DNA of 64,000 bases from NCBI GenBank assembly GCA_963763115.1, contig CAVXNM010000012.1, positions 28,089 through 92,088 of the forward strand, written 5' to 3'. The notes under the pieces were generated by a model. That model saw only the letters and a list, made by a program, of their open reading frames with translations. It had not been told where the DNA came from and did no database searches. A program made the translations under genes and the position numbers. This DNA is from CAVQCA01 sp963763115 (GTDB taxonomy: Bacteria; Pseudomonadota; Gammaproteobacteria; UBA9214). The stretch's first letter is position 1. Every line of letters starts with the position of its first letter. This document shows, piece after piece, positions 27,076-35,053 of the stretch.

Positions 27076-28956
27076 ATGCAACTTCAGCACGCCAAACAAC
27101 ACGAACAACTGCAAGACACCAGGCAGAACGATAACAGCCGGTTTGTCCGGCACCGCGGGCCGGTTACCTGCGTAGCAGGAATTCCGAATCGCAATGCTGC
27201 GGTTACCTCCGGTTACGACGGTGCGGTGGGGTACGCCGATCTCGACGCGGATACCTTGGAATTGATGGGCTATCATGACCATCTCACCAACAAGATCACC
27301 GTCAATGACACAGGTACCAGAGCCGCATCGTGCTCCTCCGATTACACGGTCTATATCTGGGATCTGGCGACACGGCAGATCGAACGCATTTTGAAAGGTC
27401 ATAGCGATGACGTCGAGGATTTCGTATTTGTCGATGACAGCCGTGGTGTCTCCGTATCGCGCGACTGGCGGATCATCGTGTGGAATCTGCTCACCGGGGC
27501 CGCTTTACACATCATCGAGGGACACGACAAGGATGTGCTGTCGGTGGCCGTCGACAACGGGTGCATTTATACATCGGGTGACGACATGACGCTGCGGGTC
27601 TGGGACCTGGAAACCGGCAAGCCGATCCGTATGTGGGGACCATTCGAGGATGAAACGGACAGCTGCGCGATCGACCCCGGTCATGGCCGCGCAATACTGG
27701 GTTGCGACGACGGTGTCGTGCGGGTATTCGATATCGAAACCGGGGCGCCGGTCGCGGAGATCGAGGCCCATTCTTCGGGTATCAAGCGGGTTACGGCATC
27801 TCCCGTCACAGGCGACATCCTGTCGGCGGCCTACGATCAGCGCATCCTGGTATGGGATGCAAACGACATGAGTCTGAAGCTGACCCTTGAATTCCGGCCT
27901 TCGATCTGGGAGCGCTCCTTCAACTGGACGTCGGACGGCGCGCGGATACTCGCCGGCACGTTCGATGGCACCGTGCTCGTCTGGGATGCTGCAACCGGCA
28001 AGTGCCTGGGCGAAGTCGGTGAGCGCGGCGAGGGCAACGCGTGTTTCAATGATGTGAGTGGAACCGGCACCGGTGAAATTCTCACCGTGAGCGACGACGG
28101 CCTGCTGCGTCTGGGTCGATTGACACCCACGGAGGCGAAATGGATCGCGGAAATCGAGCCGAAGTCTGGCCGGATACTCGCCAACGCGATCACCATAGAC
28201 GCGGAATACGCGATGGCGGTGAGTGGCGCTCACAACCAGGCGTTGCACCTGTTCGACTATGACGGCCAGACCCTCAGCGGGGAGATAGAAGTGCCGCTCG
28301 GGGAGGGTCCCATCAACTGCGTTCGCATCTCCCACCACGATGGTCATGAGCGGGAATGTTTTGTCGCCTGCTACAGCGGCGCCATAGTGCGCGTCAGCCG
28401 GAAGGGTGAAATCCTGGGCAAATTCGCCGGAAATGACGGAGCGGTCAAGGCGGTACGACTGCACCCGAGCGAGAAAATTGGCGTCAGCTGCAGCGCTGAT
28501 AATAGCCTGCATTCGTGGGATTTCGACGGCAACCGCTTGCACAGCTTCCTCGGGCACATGGCGATCGTCGACGACGTCGATATCGATCCGACCGGCACCA
28601 TGATTGCCAGTGTTTCCAGGGACTTCACGATGAAAGTCTATCGCCTGGATGACGGCAGCATGGTCGGGTCCTATTCCCTCGGGCGCCGCTCACCCAAGGC
28701 GGTGTGCTTCGTCGATAAGGACACGGTTATTGTGACGAACTACTGGGGCTCGCTGTTGCGCTTCGATGTGACCAGCGGTGATACGCTGGTCCGGCATATC
28801 GCCAAGAACGGCATCAGCGCGCTGGCACGTTGTGGTGACCACCTGGTGGCGTCGTCCTATGACGGCGCGCTTTACCTCGTGGACCCGGTGACCCTGGAGC
28901 CGATCAACACGCTGCGCAGCATGACCCAGCGTCTGATGCCGAGCGCCCTGATCTGA
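27076..28956 (+). CDS. WD40-repeat beta-propeller protein
   Basis: 626 residues built almost wholly of WD40 repeats of about 40 residues, enough for two seven-bladed propellers. Typical blade ends are YTVYIWDL, WRIIVWNL, MTLRVWDL, GVVRVFDI, QRILVWDA, GTVLVWDA and NSLHSWDF, each with a preceding GH or SAD turn. There is no signal peptide or catalytic domain, so it is probably a cytoplasmic scaffold. A strong ribosome-binding site (GGAGG, six bases before ATG) suggests good expression. It heads a plus-strand group with a sulfotransferase, a methyltransferase and a kinase. A WD-repeat protein is also part of the Burkholderia toxoflavin operon, which is why its nearness to a GTP cyclohydrolase II operon is of interest. 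Confidence 0.9.
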   Translation: MQLQHAKQHEQLQDTRQNDNSRFVRHRGPVTCVAGIPNRNAAVTSGYDGAVGYADLDADTLELMGYHDHLTNKITVNDTGTRAASCSSDYTVYIWDLATRQIERILKGHSDDVEDFVFVDDSRGVSVSRDWRIIVWNLLTGAALHIIEGHDKDVLSVAVDNGCIYTSGDDMTLRVWDLETGKPIRMWGPFEDETDSCAIDPGHGRAILGCDDGVVRVFDIETGAPVAEIEAHSSGIKRVTASPVTGDILSAAYDQRILVWDANDMSLKLTLEFRPSIWERSFNWTSDGARILAGTFDGTVLVWDAATGKCLGEVGERGEGNACFNDVSGTGTGEILTVSDDGLLRLGRLTPTEAKWIAEIEPKSGRILANAITIDAEYAMAVSGAHNQALHLFDYDGQTLSGEIEVPLGEGPINCVRISHHDGHERECFVACYSGAIVRVSRKGEILGKFAGNDGAVKAVRLHPSEKIGVSCSADNSLHSWDFDGNRLHSFLGHMAIVDDVDIDPTGTMIASVSRDFTMKVYRLDDGSMVGSYSLGRRSPKAVCFVDKDTVIVTNYWGSLLRFDVTSGDTLVRHIAKNGISALARCGDHLVASSYDGALYLVDPVTLEPINTLRSMTQRLMPSALI

Positions 28957-29001
28957 GTCGGACTCGGGTTCGGGCGATGCAGCTGACAATATCAATATCC
29001 C

Positions 29002-29745
29002 ATGTCTACAGGCACAAGGTTCGTCATACTTGCGGCGCCGAGAACGGGGAGCAACCTGCTGTGCACGCTGCTCGATTCGCACCCGGAAGTGTTATGTCAT
29101 CACGAGCTCTTCAATCCGAATGGGATCTTTTATGCGCTGGAATATCGCGACGGCTCTCTGGATCTCGGCAGCATGGAAGCGCGCGAACGGGATCCGTTCG
29201 GGTTTCTGCAGCGCATATGGGAACATCCGCAGGGCGCATCCTGCATCGGGTTCAAGATGACACGGGAACAGAACGCCGCCATTATGCAGAGCCTAATCGA
29301 AGATCCCGGTGTGTTGAAGATTCTGCTGCACCGCAGGAACCGGCTGAAGACATTTGTCTCCGAAGAGCTTGCAAGGCAAACGGATCGATGGGAGGTCTAT
29401 GCGAGGGACGAACTTGCAACCGATACGCCCAGACTGCATGTCGATGTCGAGTCGTTCATGGCGCATTGCGAACTTAACGAGCGCTTTTATCAGGAGATTC
29501 AGCATGCATTGCGATCCGGGCGGCAGCCCTGGATCGAAACAGCGTACGAAGATATCCTCGCCACTCCCGAGCATGTCCGCCTGCTCGAGTTCCTGGGGGT
29601 AGAGGCAACACGAGCGAAACTTTCGCAGTCCAGCATCAAACAGAGTGACACGGATCTACGCACCCACATCGAAAATTTCCGGGAGCTCGAACTGGCCCTC
29701 GAAGGCAGCGAATACCTGGCGGAACTGTACGATTACGAAAACTAG
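29002..29745 (+). CDS. Stf0-like sulfotransferase family protein
   Basis: 247 residues. The N-terminal RFVILAAPRTGSNLLCTLLDSHPEVLCHHELFNP carries the PAPS-binding loop (PRTGSN) and the HELF pattern typical of Stf0-like and other bacterial sulfotransferases. KILLHRRNRLKTFVSEELA at about 112-130 is the 3'-phosphate region (R...S replaced by R...N/K pattern), and TAYEDILATPEHVRLLEFLGV is a common C-terminal signature. It transfers sulfate from PAPS to a hydroxyl or amine acceptor, which is not known here. It follows the WD40 gene by 45 bp and precedes a methyltransferase by 83 bp, so the three are probably co-transcribed. Confidence 0.85.
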   Translation: MSTGTRFVILAAPRTGSNLLCTLLDSHPEVLCHHELFNPNGIFYALEYRDGSLDLGSMEARERDPFGFLQRIWEHPQGASCIGFKMTREQNAAIMQSLIEDPGVLKILLHRRNRLKTFVSEELARQTDRWEVYARDELATDTPRLHVDVESFMAHCELNERFYQEIQHALRSGRQPWIETAYEDILATPEHVRLLEFLGVEATRAKLSQSSIKQSDTDLRTHIENFRELELALEGSEYLAELYDYEN

Positions 29746-29828
29746 CGGGCTGATTGGCACGCGTCTATGCGGACCTCTGCAAGCGTGTCTCAACCGCACT
29801 TTGAAGTGATAACCCTGAGAGAAACACT

Positions 29829-30551
29829 ATGCCTGTGAATACATTGCTGAACAATGATTTCATTACCTCGATGCTAACAGTCGATGACCCCTGGTGCTCG
29901 AGTCATGGCTCGGACAACGGTTCCGAGGATCTCAGTGCAGGGCTGCTTTACTACGCGCTTGCCTATTCCGCCAGGGCGCGCACCTGCGTTTGCCTGGGTT
30001 CCGGTGGCGGGTTTGTGCCGCGTCTCATGCGGCAGGCGCAGCGGGATTTGAACATTCCGGGCGCACGCACCTTCCTGGTGGACGGTGCCCAGCATGTGAC
30101 CAAGGAACGCAAGGACGTCTGGGGTACTCCCTACTGGCTCAAGGAGGATTCCACCTTTCGCAAGAACTATCCGGAAATCGAGATCGTGCTGAAACTTACC
30201 GAAGATGCGTTTAACGAGGTATTCGTACCCGGGAAGATCAGTATCGATTACCTGCACATCGATGCAGATCATCACTATGACGGTGCAAAGCGGGACTGGG
30301 ACCTGTACCGCACCCTGGTGCCCAATAATGGCGTGATCACATTGCACGACACGACAAATTACCGTGATCCCTGCGGCGTTCCGCAACTGGTGGACGAGAT
30401 TCGGGAGAGTGGAGAGTACGATATTGTCAATTTTCCGCTTGCCTATGGTACGGCTATTGCCAGGAAGATTATGAGTGTCGAAGAAAACATAGCGGCCTCA
30501 AAAGCGAGTCGATCTTCCCCACCCGGCCCTGAACGACAGAAACAGGCTTGA
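29829..30551 (+). CDS. Class I SAM-dependent methyltransferase, Methyltransf_24/CmcI-like
   Basis: 240 residues. Motif I is CVCLGSGGGFVPRLM at about 56-70. The acidic segment IDYLHIDADHHYDGAKRDWDLY at about 138-159 and ITLHDTTNYRDPCGV at about 172-186 match the metal-assisted O-methyltransferase/cephalosporin-hydroxylase-like group (DADHxYDG and LHD). The last 20 residues are polar and probably disordered. The ATG has GAGAG upstream. Its position in the WD40-sulfotransferase group points to tailoring of the same product. N- versus O-methylation cannot be decided from sequence. Confidence 0.85.
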   Translation: MPVNTLLNNDFITSMLTVDDPWCSSHGSDNGSEDLSAGLLYYALAYSARARTCVCLGSGGGFVPRLMRQAQRDLNIPGARTFLVDGAQHVTKERKDVWGTPYWLKEDSTFRKNYPEIEIVLKLTEDAFNEVFVPGKISIDYLHIDADHHYDGAKRDWDLYRTLVPNNGVITLHDTTNYRDPCGVPQLVDEIRESGEYDIVNFPLAYGTAIARKIMSVEENIAASKASRSSPPGPERQKQA

Positions 30552-30555
30552 CCGC

Positions 30556-30660
30556 ATGTTCATCGACGATCTCGCGGCTTATGGTTTTTTCAGTAGTGAA
30601 CCATGGCACCGGCGTTTGCAACACGTATGGGCCAAGCCGGCTGGAAGAGCAGCCGGTTGA
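30556..30660 (+). CDS. Possible 34-residue small protein
   Basis: An open frame starting four bases after the methyltransferase stop: MFIDDLAAYGFFSSEPWHRR and then a basic, small-residue tail ending AGRAAG. No good ribosome-binding site is visible, although coupling to the preceding stop is possible. It is recorded because a small gene between tailoring enzymes and a kinase could encode a peptide substrate; equally it may be chance. Confidence 0.25.
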   Translation: MFIDDLAAYGFFSSEPWHRRLQHVWAKPAGRAAG

Positions 30661-30817
30661 TATAGATGCTGGTGTCAGCGATGGGCAGTACTGGGCGTGT
30701 CAGGTTATGTGATTCCTGTATCAGCACGCAAAGGGATTCGTGTCACGGCGTGCGACAGTGGTGTTATTCCAGAGGCGATGCCTTTTGACGATTAGCAGGC
30801 AGTCTGTCGATGCATTG

Positions 30818-31339
30818 ATGTCAGCGAAGCGAATTCTGGTGCTCGGATCCTGCGGTTCCGGCAAGACATTTCTAACCCGTGAGTTAAGCCGCATCCTTGA
30901 TTTGCCGGCGGTTCATCTCGATGCCAGTTTCTGGCATCCGGGCTGGGTCAGCACGCCACAGCCGGAATGGCGACGTGTGGTGGCCTCTCTGATCAGGCAG
31001 AACAGCTGGATTATGGACGGTACCTATGAATCGACCCTGGACCTGAGGATCCCGGCAGCCGAAGTGATTATCATGGTCAATCGCCCGCGCTGGTCCTGCC
31101 TCTGGGGGGTGGTTAGCAGGAGCCTGACCTATCGAAATAAACCGCGACCCGATGCGCCACCCGGCCAGCCCATCGACCTCGCGTATCTGCGTTATATATG
31201 GAAGTATCCGGTGCGAACAGATACTCTGGTCCGTGAACTCATCGACAAGCATGGTCCGCAGATACCTGTTGTCAGACTCGATAAGCGAGAGAGTGTCGAG
31301 GCGTTGTTATCAGCCCTGCAGGCAGTACCGGCTGGTTAG
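30818..31339 (+). CDS. P-loop adenylate-kinase-like ATPase (FlaR/topology-modulation type)
   Basis: About 173 residues from MSAKRILVLGSCGSGKTFL. Walker A is GSCGSGKT at about 9-16, followed by LPAVHLDASFWHPGWVSTPQPEWRRVVASL, WIMDGTYESTLDLRIPAAEVIIMVNRPRWSCLWGV and a C-terminal kinase lid-like basic segment. This pattern is shared by small nucleotide-kinase-like proteins annotated as topology modulation protein or FlaR; their substrates are not established. An in-frame start 78 bases upstream at 30740 is less likely because the added residues are not conserved-looking. It lies at the end of the plus-strand group and could phosphorylate a pathway intermediate. Confidence 0.75.
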   Translation: MSAKRILVLGSCGSGKTFLTRELSRILDLPAVHLDASFWHPGWVSTPQPEWRRVVASLIRQNSWIMDGTYESTLDLRIPAAEVIIMVNRPRWSCLWGVVSRSLTYRNKPRPDAPPGQPIDLAYLRYIWKYPVRTDTLVRELIDKHGPQIPVVRLDKRESVEALLSALQAVPAG

Positions 31340-31429
31340 CAGGCTGCGTCGTTGGACGGGGTGCATACGGACGCGTTACGGGGCAATGACAAGGTGCGGG
31401 ATTACAGGTCCGATTGCACGTGCCGGAAG

Positions 31430-31687
31430 TCATAACATCTTGTAACCTGCAGTCAGGCAACGTTTTTTCAGGTCCGGCTCATTCAGTCCGGAAAGCAGCT
31501 TATAAAAGCTGCAGGCGTATTCGAAAGCGTGATCAAGCCCGGGTCGTACCGGTTTTCTTTGTGCCCAGTATCCGTGGTCCAGCGGTGTCAGTGAAGAGGG
31601 CGGGTGATCGGGGATACGTCGATCGGTTTCGTTTGGCCAGCGTCGCATGGTCATGATATACATGCGGGCGCACTGGGCAAAATTCAA
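31430..31687 (-). CDS. Small unidentified protein, fourth gene of the ribA-like operon
   Basis: 85 residues from a TTG at 31687 (GGGTG five bases upstream), or 77 from an ATG at 31663. It is rich in arginine, proline and aromatic residues (MTMRRWPNETDRRIPDHPP, HGYWAQRKPVRPGLDHAFEY) and ends YKLLSGLNEPDLKKRCLTAGYKML. There are three cysteines and no signal peptide or membrane segment. It starts 36 bp after the stop of the 506-residue protein; spacings in this operon are otherwise 33-52 bp, so it looks like a real fourth gene. I do not recognise the family. Protein-like composition and operon spacing are the evidence; chance cannot be excluded. Confidence 0.5.
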   Translation of the reverse strand: MNFAQCARMYIMTMRRWPNETDRRIPDHPPSSLTPLDHGYWAQRKPVRPGLDHAFEYACSFYKLLSGLNEPDLKKRCLTAGYKML

Positions 31688-31723
31688 TACACCCGGGGCT
31701 GTTAATACGCGTGTTAACAGGCC

Positions 31724-33244
31724 CTAGAGTCGTATTTCGTGTTTGAACAATCGACATGGCTTCAAGTAGTCGTCGCCATCAATCAGATAACGCTCCAGGT
31801 ATGCTCCGGCTCGAACATGGTTGACGTTGATATTGTTGTAATCGGAACCATAGATAAAAATGTCCGGATTGCACCCGACCAGCTCAGTTAGCCAGATATC
31901 GTAGATTTCCTTGCGTTCATCCGCTGTATACAGCCAGTTGCTGTAAATCGTGAAAAATGCATTGCTCCACCAGATTGCTGCATTTGGTCGATTGTCTATG
32001 GCTGCTAGCAGATTGTTCCTGTCCGTCAGGAGATTGCAGTGGACATACTCGTGTCGGATCCCGCGGAATGCTGCCCAGTGTTCCTTGATAATCGATTCAC
32101 CGCCCCACTTTTCGATCTCATTACACCACAATTGCTCCAGATCGCCCCAGGCAATTTCATCAGGTGACAGACCCGCCCAGAGCTGATAGAAAACTTTGCC
32201 GGGCGGAAATTTCCTCATCAAGTAGCGGACAAACCGGGGGAAATCATCTCCATCCCACTCGGAGTTAATCATCTTTCTGATTTCCAGTGCAGTGGTGCTG
32301 TAGTCGTAAAACACCATGCGGGTTGTCTCGTCAAAACCCAACGCGTGCAGCATCATGTTGGGTTTAAATCCGGCGGTGACCGAGTAAAGCGAGCTAAGCG
32401 GCGGCTGGAAGCCTTCCGGTTGCTCGAGCACATCCTGATACGACTCAAGGTTGAAAAGGAATACGCCCTTTCTCGACTCCTTTACCTGGGAGTCTATGGA
32501 TTCCAGGAAGCGCTGTTGCCCGCTTGACAGCCCGGCATTCGTTTCCGTTCGGGAAAAATCGCTCAGCTCGCTGTCAAGATATCGGGAGAAAAACAGCATC
32601 TTTTGCTCGGACGGGTCGAACAGACTTATGCGACTGCCGTCGATGGACTTGTTAAAATTGAATACGTTTAGTCCGGCGTGCAGGCTGGCATTGATGAAAC
32701 TCCAGCCGGCGTGGCGGGGTATCACGCTTTCCTTTGCCTGCAGGGTTTCCAGTGAGTGAAACCGGTCATTATCCGGGGCAGGCTCCATGTTAACAGCCGG
32801 CTTGATTACTTCAACGGCCTGGGTGAGCGGGGGGTGGCCAAACTCGGGTTTGCCCAGTGCCGCATAGTGCCGCAGGTCTACGAGCAGGCAGTCATCGTCC
32901 AGGCCAAACCATCCCGATTTGTCCCATATGATCGTTCCGGTTACCAAAAAATCATGGGTATTAATCCACTGACTGAGGGCGGTCTGGAAATCGACCTGTT
33001 CCCAATGTGCGGGAATCCAGGTCTCGCCAATTACGTGTCCATATGACTGCACGAGACAGTGGCTGTAACCGAGTTGCAGAGCCTCGCTGAGTAACTTTTC
33101 GAGTGAATCATTTTCCAGGATGATGTCGTGGTAGCCAAAACGCGACCAGGAAATCGTGAAATTGCGGAATTTCTCGGCCAGTCGATTCCCGAGAATCCTG
33201 CTGGAGGTATCCAGCAAGCCGAATACAACACCTTCAATGTACAT
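31724..33244 (-). CDS. Unidentified 506-residue protein in the ribA-like operon
   Basis: Not recognised. It is soluble and rich in W, Y, F, D and N. Features worth noting are a regular N-terminal alpha/beta region (FRNFTISWSRFGYHDIILEN, LGYSHCLVQSYGHVIGETW), a central stretch with LFNLESY and a long helix-rich part (MINSEWDGDDFPRFVRYLMRKFPPGKVFYQLW). The last 120 residues include HEYVHCNLLTDRNNLL, NAAIWWSNAFFTIYSNWLY and IFIYGSDYNNINVNHVRAG. There is no P-loop, Rossmann GxGxxG or obvious metal motif. It lies 33 bp after the RibD-type reductase, so it probably acts in the same pathway. It is a strong candidate for a new enzyme or partner protein. Confidence 0.85.
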   Translation of the reverse strand: MYIEGVVFGLLDTSSRILGNRLAEKFRNFTISWSRFGYHDIILENDSLEKLLSEALQLGYSHCLVQSYGHVIGETWIPAHWEQVDFQTALSQWINTHDFLVTGTIIWDKSGWFGLDDDCLLVDLRHYAALGKPEFGHPPLTQAVEVIKPAVNMEPAPDNDRFHSLETLQAKESVIPRHAGWSFINASLHAGLNVFNFNKSIDGSRISLFDPSEQKMLFFSRYLDSELSDFSRTETNAGLSSGQQRFLESIDSQVKESRKGVFLFNLESYQDVLEQPEGFQPPLSSLYSVTAGFKPNMMLHALGFDETTRMVFYDYSTTALEIRKMINSEWDGDDFPRFVRYLMRKFPPGKVFYQLWAGLSPDEIAWGDLEQLWCNEIEKWGGESIIKEHWAAFRGIRHEYVHCNLLTDRNNLLAAIDNRPNAAIWWSNAFFTIYSNWLYTADERKEIYDIWLTELVGCNPDIFIYGSDYNNINVNHVRAGAYLERYLIDGDDYLKPCRLFKHEIRL

Positions 33245-33277
33245 TAATTCCCCACCATCCTGTCAGCAATTTTTCAT

Positions 33278-34042
33278 TTATCCATCTGCAGCAACTGCGT
33301 TATCGAGAACCAGGCGACCCCATACCAGCATGTCATCTCCAAGCCGTTCATATTCAACATCGGTCAGACAGGGTCTGGAGGTGGGCCGCACACAATTCAG
33401 GGTTTCAACCGCGCGGACGCCGCTTCGGCCAAAAAATTTGGGCGCGATGGTCAGCACCAGCTGGTCCCCCAGACTTTCAGCCAGTACGCTGGAGATTACC
33501 TTTGCACCACCTTCGATCATCAGGGAGTTCACATTCTGCTCCCGCAACCAGCGAAACAGTTCAGTCAGCAGTATCCCGCCACCACCTGCTTCGGGAATTC
33601 GTACTACCCTGGCGCCTGCTTTGACCAGTATCGATTCACGCTCGTCGCTGGCTCCCGGCAATGTGGCAATAATTACCTGTTGTTCGATTTGCTGAAGCAG
33701 TTTTGCGTGTGGTGGGGTCCTGAGTTGTGAGTCGAGAACAACCGGAATCGGGTTTTCACCATCCACGTGACGAACTGTCAAGCTGGGGTCGTCGACGAGA
33801 ACGGTGTTAATTCCCACCAGAATGGCATTGTGCATGGCCCGCAGTTGATGTGTTATCAATATGGACTGATCACCGCTGATTGCGGTCGGTATCCCTTTAC
33901 TGGCGGAGATGCAACCATCCAGGCTTTGTGCGTATGAAAGGGTGACGGCGGGGCGCGGGATTTCCCGTTCCTTTCGCTCTGCCCTTGCTAGCGTTTCCCT
34001 GACGGATCGGATAATAGCGGATTCATTGACAGCGCTGTTCAT
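33278..34042 (-). CDS. Stand-alone RibD C-terminal-type pyrimidine reductase
   Basis: About 254 residues. The RibD_C/dihydrofolate-reductase-like fold is shown by TLSYAQSLDGCIS, ISGDQSILITHQLRAMHNAILVGINTVLVDDPSLTVR, PIPVVLDSQLRTP, SLMIEGGAKVISSVLAE and DQLVLTIAPKFFG. In riboflavin synthesis this domain reduces the ribose of the GTP cyclohydrolase II product to ribityl using NADPH. The usual N-terminal deaminase domain (HAE and PCxxxGxxxPC) is missing; only about 35 residues precede the reductase. It follows the ribA-like gene by 52 bp (ATG at 34042; a TTG at 34057 is possible). Stand-alone reductases occur in archaea and fungi and in specialised pathways. Confidence 0.9.
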   Translation of the reverse strand: MNSAVNESAIIRSVRETLARAERKEREIPRPAVTLSYAQSLDGCISASKGIPTAISGDQSILITHQLRAMHNAILVGINTVLVDDPSLTVRHVDGENPIPVVLDSQLRTPPHAKLLQQIEQQVIIATLPGASDERESILVKAGARVVRIPEAGGGGILLTELFRWLREQNVNSLMIEGGAKVISSVLAESLGDQLVLTIAPKFFGRSGVRAVETLNCVRPTSRPCLTDVEYERLGDDMLVWGRLVLDNAVAADG

Positions 34043-34094
34043 TAATCCCGGCCGCAAGAACAGGCGTTCTCGGTTTTCGATATGCTGGACTGGC

Positions 34095-34688
34095 TCAATA
34101 CAGGTGATTCATTTTTTCTCTTTTGATATTGATATAGCCCCTGTTGTGGTCATTGGGCTCGATAATGATGGGTATCCGGCGCCTGATTTTGATGCCATAT
34201 TTCTGTAATTCATCAAGTTTCAGTGGGTTGTTTGTAATAAGGTTGATGGACTTGACTTTGAAAGCATCGAGAATTTTCCCCGCTATCTCGTAGCTACGCT
34301 GATCAATCTCTAAACCAAGGTCAGTATTGGCTTCAATGGTATCCCGACCTGTATCCTGCAAAGCATAGGCACGGATCTTATTGAAAAGGCCGATTCCACG
34401 GCCCTCCTGTCGCAGGTAGATGACCATCCCGATGCCGCGCTTTTCGATGTGGTCCAGTGCCCATGCAAGCTGCTCGTTGCAGTCGCATTTCAGTGAACGA
34501 AACACTTCGCTGGTGATGCATTCCGAATGTACCCGTACATCCAGGTTGTCTGCATCCAGCACCGTTCCTTTGTATATGACTACGTGCTCCCTGCCTGAGT
34601 CATCCTTGACGACTCGCATCAGGAATTCTCCATGGCTGGTAGGTAACTTGGCAGACTCGGTGAATGTAATTCCAAAATTATTCTTCAT
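34095..34688 (-). CDS. ribA: GTP cyclohydrolase II (RibA-like)
   Basis: 197 residues, full length for the single-domain enzyme. GCH II opens GTP to 2,5-diamino-6-(5-phosphoribosylamino)pyrimidin-4-one, releasing formate and pyrophosphate. The zinc cysteines are in SECITSEVFRSLKCDCNEQL (C-x10-C-x-C, near residue 60), and the catalytic LRQEGRGIGLFNKIRAYALQD and C-terminal ITNNPLKLDELQKYGI are intact. No ribB or DHBP-synthase domain and no other riboflavin genes are nearby, so a specialised pathway is likely. It is A/T-richer than the flanking chromosome. Its 5' end is tandemly duplicated (34642-34766) and the outer start codon is ATA, so only the ATG at 34688 is usable. No FMN riboswitch was recognised upstream. 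Confidence 0.93.
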   Translation of the reverse strand: MKNNFGITFTESAKLPTSHGEFLMRVVKDDSGREHVVIYKGTVLDADNLDVRVHSECITSEVFRSLKCDCNEQLAWALDHIEKRGIGMVIYLRQEGRGIGLFNKIRAYALQDTGRDTIEANTDLGLEIDQRSYEIAGKILDAFKVKSINLITNNPLKLDELQKYGIKIRRRIPIIIEPNDHNRGYINIKREKMNHLY

Positions 34689-34766
34689 AGGGCATCACTA
34701 TATCTTTAAGGGTAACTTGGCAGACTCGGTGAATGTAATTCCAAAATTATTCTTTATAGGGCATCA
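34642..34766. repeat. 56-bp tandem-type duplication of the ribA-like gene start
   Basis: Copy 1 is 34642-34697 (first codons and leader of the GCH II gene) and copy 2 is 34711-34766, separated by 13 bp. The two copies differ at one base: 34686 C versus 34755 T, which on the gene strand changes ATG to ATA. The outer copy therefore reads IKNNFGITFTESAKLP and then stops soon after. Confidence 0.95.
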
Positions 34767-35053
34767 AATAAGTTAATTAATGTTATTTTGATAACGTTTG
34801 TATACATATACGTATTATTTAACATTATCGTCAATATGAGTAATATACAATGAAATTTTTTCAATGTAGCTTTTTTAGTGCATTCATTAATAAGGACAGG
34901 TGGTTTATAGCTATCAATCTGTATAAGGTAACCATCTGAAAGCGAAAAGATTATTTTCATGAGACCCGATGGACTCACGATAGGGATTCGCTGTGAAAGC
35001 TGTGTTTACACAATCTGAACGAACGGCGAGGCTTTCTTAATGAAGAACGAGCG
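34767..35053. promoter_or_regulatory. A/T-rich leader between the ribA-like operon and the FG-GAP gene
   Basis: About 290 bp, very A/T-rich from 34765 to 34970, upstream of the minus-strand GCH II operon and the plus-strand FG-GAP gene. It probably holds both promoters. A 74-codon minus-strand open frame (34754-34978) is low-complexity and not believed. Confidence 0.4.

Noticed and set aside
34095..34688. Normal riboflavin operon
   Set aside because: Only GCH II and the RibD reductase domain are present; the deaminase domain, DHBP synthase, lumazine synthase and riboflavin synthase are all missing, and no FMN riboswitch was seen.
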